From positions 9,118 through 17,509 of the forward strand of contig MEWM01000085.1 of NCBI GenBank assembly GCA_001775355.1: DNA of 8,392 nt, read 5' to 3'. Position 1 is the first letter of the stretch. Every line of letters begins with the position of its first letter. Shown here one piece after another: positions 5,108 to 8,392 of the stretch. The translations under genes were made by a program, and so were the position numbers. This stretch comes from a candidate division Zixibacteria bacterium RBG_16_43_9. GTDB lineage: Bacteria > Zixibacteria > MSB-5A5 > RBG-16-43-9. Under the pieces are notes generated by a model. It was not told the DNA's origin. It saw only the letters and a program-made list of their open reading frames with translations, and ran no database searches.

Positions 5108-5177
5108 ACCCTATAACCTACAACCTATGTCCTATGACCTATCTTGTATCACCCACAACCTATGACCTATAACCTAA
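5108..5177 (-). repeat. Heptamer array ACCTAYN, right arm of S23 cassette
   Basis: Ten units of exactly seven bases fill 70 bases: ACCCTAT, AACCTAC, AACCTAT, GTCCTAT, GACCTAT, CTTGTAT, CACCCAC, AACCTAT, GACCTAT, AACCTAA. They are the reverse complement of the left-arm unit. Two units (5143-5156) have drifted without loss of register. The array ends three bases before the ribosome binding site of the aminotransferase gene. Confidence 0.92.
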
Positions 5178-5192
5178 TCCGAAGGAGGAATT

Positions 5193-6116
5193 ATGCCGTT
5201 TGAAAAAGCCGAAAAGATCTGGATGAACGGGAAGATGGTGAACTGGGACGACGCCAAAATACATGTGCTCTCCCATGTGGTGCACTACGGCTCCAGCGTT
5301 TTCGAGGGGGCAAGATGTTATAAATCCAGAAAAGGACCGGCTATTTTCCGGTTAAAAGAGCACACGGACAGGCTTTTCAATTCTGCCAAGATCTACCGGA
5401 TGAAGATCCCTTACACCAAGGAGGAAATCAACCAGGCAATTATCGATCTGATAAAGTTCAATAAAATGGATGAATGCTATATCCGTCCGGTGGTCTATCG
5501 AGGTTATGAACAATTAGGAGTTGACCCGACCGGCTGTCCCATCGATGTGGCTATTGCGGTGATGAAATGGGGGAAGTATCTGGGCAAGGATTCCCTGGAA
5601 AATGGAGTGCCGGTATGCGTTTCTTCCTGGAACCGGATGGCACCCAATACCTTTCCGGCTATGGCTAAGAGCGGAGCCAATTATATGAACTCCCAGTTGA
5701 TAAAATTGGAAGCCAAAGAACACGGATACGTCGAAGGCATAGCCTTGGACGTTTTCGGTCACGTCAGCGAGGGGAGCGGTGAGAACATCTTCATAGTCAG
5801 GGATGGCGCCCTAATAACCCCACCCTTTGGCGCTTCCATACTTCCTGGAATCATACGTAATTCGGTGATCTGTTTAGCCCAGGAGCTGGGGTTGAAGGTT
5901 ATCGAGGAGAACATCCCGCGTGAGGCGCTCTATATCGCAGACGAGGTTTTCTTCACCGGCAGCGCGGCGGAGATAACGCCGATAAGCTCAATCGATAAAA
6001 TAGTCATCGGCACGGGCAAGCGCGGTCCGATAACTGCGAAATTACAGGACAAGTTCTTCAAGATAGTCGAAGGTCAGATTGAAGATAAATACGGCTGGCT
6101 TACCATTGTGAAGTAA
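5193..6116 (+). CDS. ilvE: Branched-chain amino acid aminotransferase
   Basis: This PLP enzyme (fold type IV) exchanges the amino group between leucine, isoleucine or valine and 2-oxoglutarate. The 307 residues match bacterial IlvE. The PLP-binding lysine is K159 in AMAKSGANY, followed by Y164, and E193 in VSEGSGEN should contact the pyridine nitrogen; these fall at the same numbers as in the E. coli enzyme. Other family segments are [13 protein letters not shown] (31-43), [15 protein letters not shown] (96-110), [19 protein letters not shown] (182-200), PGIIRNSVI (218-226), [14 protein letters not shown] (251-264) and a C-terminal EDKYGW (297-302). GAAGGAGG stands about five bases before the ATG, a strong binding site. 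Only 37 bases separate it from the second phosphotransbutyrylase gene, so they are probably one operon. In this setting amino acid degradation is at least as likely as biosynthesis. Confidence 0.95.
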   Translation: MPFEKAEKIWMNGKMVNWDDAKIHVLSHVVHYGSSVFEGARCYKSRKGPAIFRLKEHTDRLFNSAKIYRMKIPYTKEEINQAIIDLIKFNKMDECYIRPVVYRGYEQLGVDPTGCPIDVAIAVMKWGKYLGKDSLENGVPVCVSSWNRMAPNTFPAMAKSGANYMNSQLIKLEAKEHGYVEGIALDVFGHVSEGSGENIFIVRDGALITPPFGASILPGIIRNSVICLAQELGLKVIEENIPREALYIADEVFFTGSAAEITPISSIDKIVIGTGKRGPITAKLQDKFFKIVEGQIEDKYGWLTIVK

Positions 6117-6153
6117 AGAGAAAACGTAAAATAGATTTTCTTTGAGGTAAGAG

Positions 6154-7050
6154 ATGATTAGAAGTTTTAAAGAGCTTCTGGGCTTTGTCAAAAACAAGGA
6201 GAAAAAGATTCTGGCAATCGCCGGGGCAGAGAGTGAGGAGATAATCGAAGCTGCCAAGATCGCTACTGAGGAGAAGATCATCTCACCTATCCTGATAGGA
6301 GATCCGGCTAAAATTGAGACTCTATGCAGAAAGCTAAATTTTGATTTTAAAAGTATTGAGATTCTGGGAGAAAAAGAGCTTCAAAGGTGCGCTTCTTTAG
6401 CCGTGGAGCTGGTCAAACAGAAGAAAGCAGATATGCTGATGAAAGGAAAAGTCGATACCCCTACTCTCTTGCGGGCAGTTCTGGACAAGGAAAAGGGTTT
6501 GAAAGGTGGAAAGCTTTTTAGCCACGTGGCAGTGGTAGAGGTGGAAAGATACCAGAAGCTTATGCTTTGGACTGACGGGGGAATAAATATCGCTCCGGAT
6601 GTTATGAAGAAAATCGAGATTTTGAAAAATGCAGTTCAGATGGCCAAGAAATTGGAGATAGAGATGCCAAAAGCTGCCTGCCTGGCAGCAGTGGAGTTAG
6701 TGAATCCGGATATGCCGGAGACTATAGATGCTTCGATAATCTCCAAGATGGCTGAAAGGGGAGAAATAAAAGATGTTATTGTGGATGGACCTGTGGCTTT
6801 TGATGTGGCTATAGACTCAAAGTCTGCCCGGACCAAGGGGATAATCTCACCGGTTTCAGGCGAGGCTGACATCTTCCTGTGCCCGAATATCTCCTCCTGC
6901 AACATCCTGGTTAAAGGGTTAATCTACTTAGCCGGAGCCAAAGTGGGAGGCATAGTGGTAGGTGGAGGCGCTCCAATAGTTCTACTCTCCCGCTCAGATT
7001 CCGCAGAGATTAAGCTTTTATCCATAGCCTTAGGTGCGGCGGTGAGCTGA
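6154..7050 (+). CDS. ptb: Phosphate butyryltransferase 2 (paralogue)
   Basis: This is a second member of the phosphotransbutyrylase family, 298 residues, with the same order of segments as the upstream copy: ADMLMKGKVDTPTLLRAVLD (92-111), FSHVAVVEV (122-130), TDGGINIAP (140-148), IVDGPVAFDVAIDSKSA (209-225), CPNISSCNILVKGL (243-256), and APIVLLSRSDSAEIK (273-287). It aligns nearly end to end with the first copy but is clearly diverged, for example GKVDTPT where the other has GLLDTGI, and DGPVAFDVAI for DGPFGLDNAV. The two may differ in acyl chain preference; this is inference. GAGG (6144-6147) stands six bases before the ATG. It follows the aminotransferase by 37 bases, which supports a role with branched acyl-CoA. 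Confidence 0.92.
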   Translation: MIRSFKELLGFVKNKEKKILAIAGAESEEIIEAAKIATEEKIISPILIGDPAKIETLCRKLNFDFKSIEILGEKELQRCASLAVELVKQKKADMLMKGKVDTPTLLRAVLDKEKGLKGGKLFSHVAVVEVERYQKLMLWTDGGINIAPDVMKKIEILKNAVQMAKKLEIEMPKAACLAAVELVNPDMPETIDASIISKMAERGEIKDVIVDGPVAFDVAIDSKSARTKGIISPVSGEADIFLCPNISSCNILVKGLIYLAGAKVGGIVVGGGAPIVLLSRSDSAEIKLLSIALGAAVS

Positions 7051-7086
7051 AAATTATGGGCTCTCTTGAAAAATGGAGAAAATTGG

Positions 7087-7109
7087 TCGGGCAAAGGTGC
7101 CCGATCTAC
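7087..7109 (-). repeat. GTAG palindrome 10 (minus orientation)
   Basis: On the minus strand GTAG (7109-7106) leads into TCGGGCA and TGCCCGA (7104-7098 and 7093-7087), a 7-bp perfect stem with a 4-base loop. It is the only single-headed element of the set pointing to the left. No T-run follows. Confidence 0.7.
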
Positions 7110-7133
7110 GAAAAATTAACAGGTTTTGTTCTC

Positions 7134-7156
7134 GTAGGCAGGGCTCCCAGCCCTGC
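7134..7156 (+). repeat. GTAG palindrome 11
   Basis: GTAG (7134-7137) is followed by GCAGGGCT (7138-7145), loop CCC, and AGCCCTGC (7149-7156), an 8-bp perfect stem. It lies head to head with palindrome 10, their GTAG ends 24 bases apart, between ptb2 and the HEAT-repeat gene. It lacks a T-run. Confidence 0.75.
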
Positions 7157-7210
7157 AAGGGAGTGTGTATAGCATTCTCTATTAAAAATTGATAAAAAGA
7201 GATATATAAA

Positions 7211-8167
7211 GTGTTAAATTTCTACTCTAAATCTAAGCTGAGACAGGTAACTCTTTACTTATTCCTTTCAATTGTTCTTTTCTCTTGGTCCAAGTCAGAG
7301 GACTTGAAATCAAAAGTAGATGAGCTTTTTCTCAAAGCCTCCTCAGGTGAAGAAAGATATAGGGATCTGGTCGAGCCCTCAAAAAAAGCTCTGATCGAAA
7401 TGGGACAAGATGCAGTGCCTTATCTGATTGAAAAGTTGGATACCCAGGATGCCAGGGAGATTCTGACTTTAATTGAAATCCTGGGCAAAATCGGGGAGTC
7501 AGCAGTTCTTCCCTTAATCGGAGCTCTCAAGAGCGATAACAAGGATAAAGTAAAAACTGCATCCCGAATCTTGGGTGATATTAAAAACAAAAGGGCAGTT
7601 CAGCCACTTTCAGACTTGCTTAGTAATTCTGATTACAATATCCGGGCAAACGCTTGCGCTTCTTTAGGCAAGATAGGTGATACCACAGTCTTAAATGAGG
7701 TGATGTCTTTATTAAATGATTCTGTGGAGGTGGTGAGGAAAAGCGCAGCAGTTTCCCTGGGTGATTTGAATAATCCCAGAGCAATTGATGCCCTGATCAA
7801 AGCGTTAAAAGATAGACATTTCAGCGTAAGGATGACCGCTTCAAATTCTATAGCCAAACTTGGAAAACCAGCAGTTGAACCATTACTACAAGTATTGAAA
7901 GATAAGAATGATGATACAAGATATCTCTCGATCGAGTCTTTGGGGAGAATTAAGGATCCGCGAGCAATTCCCTTTCTAATTGATGAATTAAAATCACTGG
8001 ATTGGGCTGAAAGAGGTTTTGCAGTGGAAGCTCTGACCGATATCGGGGATCAAAAGGGGATTGATGCGATCAGGAAGATGGAGACAACTGAATCTCACCC
8101 TTTCGTCAAAAGGAGAATTGAGGAAAGTTTAGCGAAGCTCAAAACAGAATCCGGTTCAGGTAAATGA
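7211..8167 (+). CDS. Exported HEAT-repeat protein
   Basis: This 318-residue protein is a probable protein-binding scaffold outside the cytoplasm; no enzyme motif is seen. The N-terminus looks like a signal peptide: basic KSKLRQ (7-12), a hydrophobic stretch [15 protein letters not shown] (13-27), then charged KSEDLKSK. No lipobox cysteine is present. From about residue 60 to 311 it is made of roughly eight HEAT repeats of the PBS-lyase type, about 30 residues each, recognised by recurring words such as [11 protein letters not shown] (98-108), [13 protein letters not shown] (128-140), [12 protein letters not shown] (190-201), [13 protein letters not shown] (220-232) and [12 protein letters not shown] (251-262). 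The start is a GTG at 7211 with only a weak AGAG upstream, but it is the start that keeps the whole signal peptide. It is 160 bases from ptb2 and overlaps the DNA glycosylase gene by four bases. Confidence 0.85.
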   Translation: MLNFYSKSKLRQVTLYLFLSIVLFSWSKSEDLKSKVDELFLKASSGEERYRDLVEPSKKALIEMGQDAVPYLIEKLDTQDAREILTLIEILGKIGESAVLPLIGALKSDNKDKVKTASRILGDIKNKRAVQPLSDLLSNSDYNIRANACASLGKIGDTTVLNEVMSLLNDSVEVVRKSAAVSLGDLNNPRAIDALIKALKDRHFSVRMTASNSIAKLGKPAVEPLLQVLKDKNDDTRYLSIESLGRIKDPRAIPFLIDELKSLDWAERGFAVEALTDIGDQKGIDAIRKMETTESHPFVKRRIEESLAKLKTESGSGK

Positions 8168-8392
8168 AATCTGCAGGAATCAAAAAACTTAAAAGGGAAT
8201 TTTATAATCGACCAACTTTAGAAGTGGCTAAAGAACTGTTAGGCAAATATCTGGTTGTAAATAAGAATGGCACAAAGCTTTCCGGGAAAATTGTGGAGAC
8301 TGAAGCCTACCGAGGACTATATGATCCGGCTTCGCATGCTTATAAAGGAATGACTCCCAGAAATAGAATTATGTTCGGAGAACCAGGTTATG
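8164..8392 (+). CDS. mpg: 3-methyladenine DNA glycosylase (AAG/Mpg family), N-terminal part
   Basis: This base-excision repair enzyme removes alkylated purines from DNA. The first 76 residues are inside the window, and the gene runs off the right edge. They match the alkyladenine glycosylase family: [20 protein letters not shown] (11-30), then the active-site word IVETEAYRG (43-51) and [19 protein letters not shown] (54-72). E47 lines up with the catalytic glutamate of the human enzyme, Y49 with the tyrosine two residues later, and H58 with the histidine eleven residues after the glutamate that packs against the flipped base. The ATG at 8164 overlaps the TGA of the HEAT-repeat gene (ATGA), which suggests translational coupling; no separate Shine-Dalgarno is needed or evident. 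The frame is intact up to the edge. Confidence 0.93.
   Translation, partial: MKSAGIKKLKREFYNRPTLEVAKELLGKYLVVNKNGTKLSGKIVETEAYRGLYDPASHAYKGMTPRNRIMFGEPGY

Larger units (their letters stand above)
4634..5177 (+). mobile_element. Putative cassette: S23-type gene between inverted heptamer arrays
   Basis: A single gene for a four-helix-bundle protein is flanked on the left by nine NRTAGGW units and on the right by ten units of the reverse complement. Bases 4673-4690 and 5122-5139 are complementary at 17 of 18 positions. The block interrupts what would otherwise be a close ptb-aminotransferase pair. No transposase is present and no target-site duplication is evident, so mobility is inferred from the architecture alone. 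Confidence 0.4.

Noticed and set aside
4634..5177. CRISPR array
   Set aside because: The units are only seven bases, contiguous and without spacers, and the two arrays are inverted around a gene.
5193..6116. Recent transfer of ilvE suggested by a more GC-rich look
   Set aside because: Hand counts of two 60-base blocks in ilvE gave 31 of 60 GC each, but two blocks in ptb2 gave 19 and 34 of 60, so variation within genes is as large as the difference.
7189..7210. Promoter for the HEAT-repeat gene based on TTGATA at 7189
   Set aside because: A -10 box at proper spacing would fall inside the coding region; the nearby TATATAAA is too close to the TTGATA.

Overview
The window reads as a piece of a bacterial chromosome from an uncultured or poorly sampled lineage. 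Coding density is moderate and GC appears low to middle. Most intergenic gaps are filled with short palindromes and 7-base tandem repeats. The clearest metabolic theme is acyl-CoA and branched-chain amino acid catabolism with energy recovery through acyl phosphates. The repeat style and the S23-type four-helix-bundle gene resemble what is seen in environmental genomes of candidate phyla. No rRNA, tRNA or phylogenetic marker is present, so this placement is a guess.

Layout, left to right: the 3' end of an acyl-CoA dehydrogenase (1-541); a repeat-rich gap; an enoyl-CoA hydratase (801-1574); butyrate kinase (1693-2760) ending at a clear intrinsic terminator; a small minus-strand zinc-ribbon membrane protein (2965-3345); a 397-base gap packed with palindromes and ending in a good sigma70-type promoter; phosphate butyryltransferase 1 (3743-4642); an S23-type four-helix-bundle gene (4696-5079) bracketed by inverted heptanucleotide arrays; branched-chain aminotransferase (5193-6116); a second phosphate butyryltransferase (6154-7050); an exported HEAT-repeat protein (7211-8167); and the start of a 3-methyladenine DNA glycosylase overlapping it by 4 bases (8164 to the edge).

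The metabolic genes fit one scheme (inference). The aminotransferase makes branched 2-oxo acids, and an oxidoreductase or dehydrogenase not seen here would turn them into acyl-CoA. Phosphate butyryltransferase makes the acyl phosphate, and butyrate kinase recovers ATP with release of the (branched) fatty acid. The dehydrogenase and hydratase would serve beta-oxidation or butyryl-CoA formation.

The most unusual content is non-coding. First, the S23 gene sits in a cassette-like block, with about 9 units of a NRTAGGW heptamer on the left and 10 units of its reverse complement on the right. The left array supplies the stop codon of the upstream gene and the Shine-Dalgarno-like sequence of the S23 gene. 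Second, a similar but gene-less pair of inverted heptamer arrays lies at 547-782, and a third pair flanks the hydratase gene. Third, eleven palindromes introduced by the tetranucleotide GTAG lie in the gaps; their stems differ from one another, and three carry a second palindrome inside the first. The GTAG prefix recalls REP elements moved by RAYT transposases, but no transposase is present.
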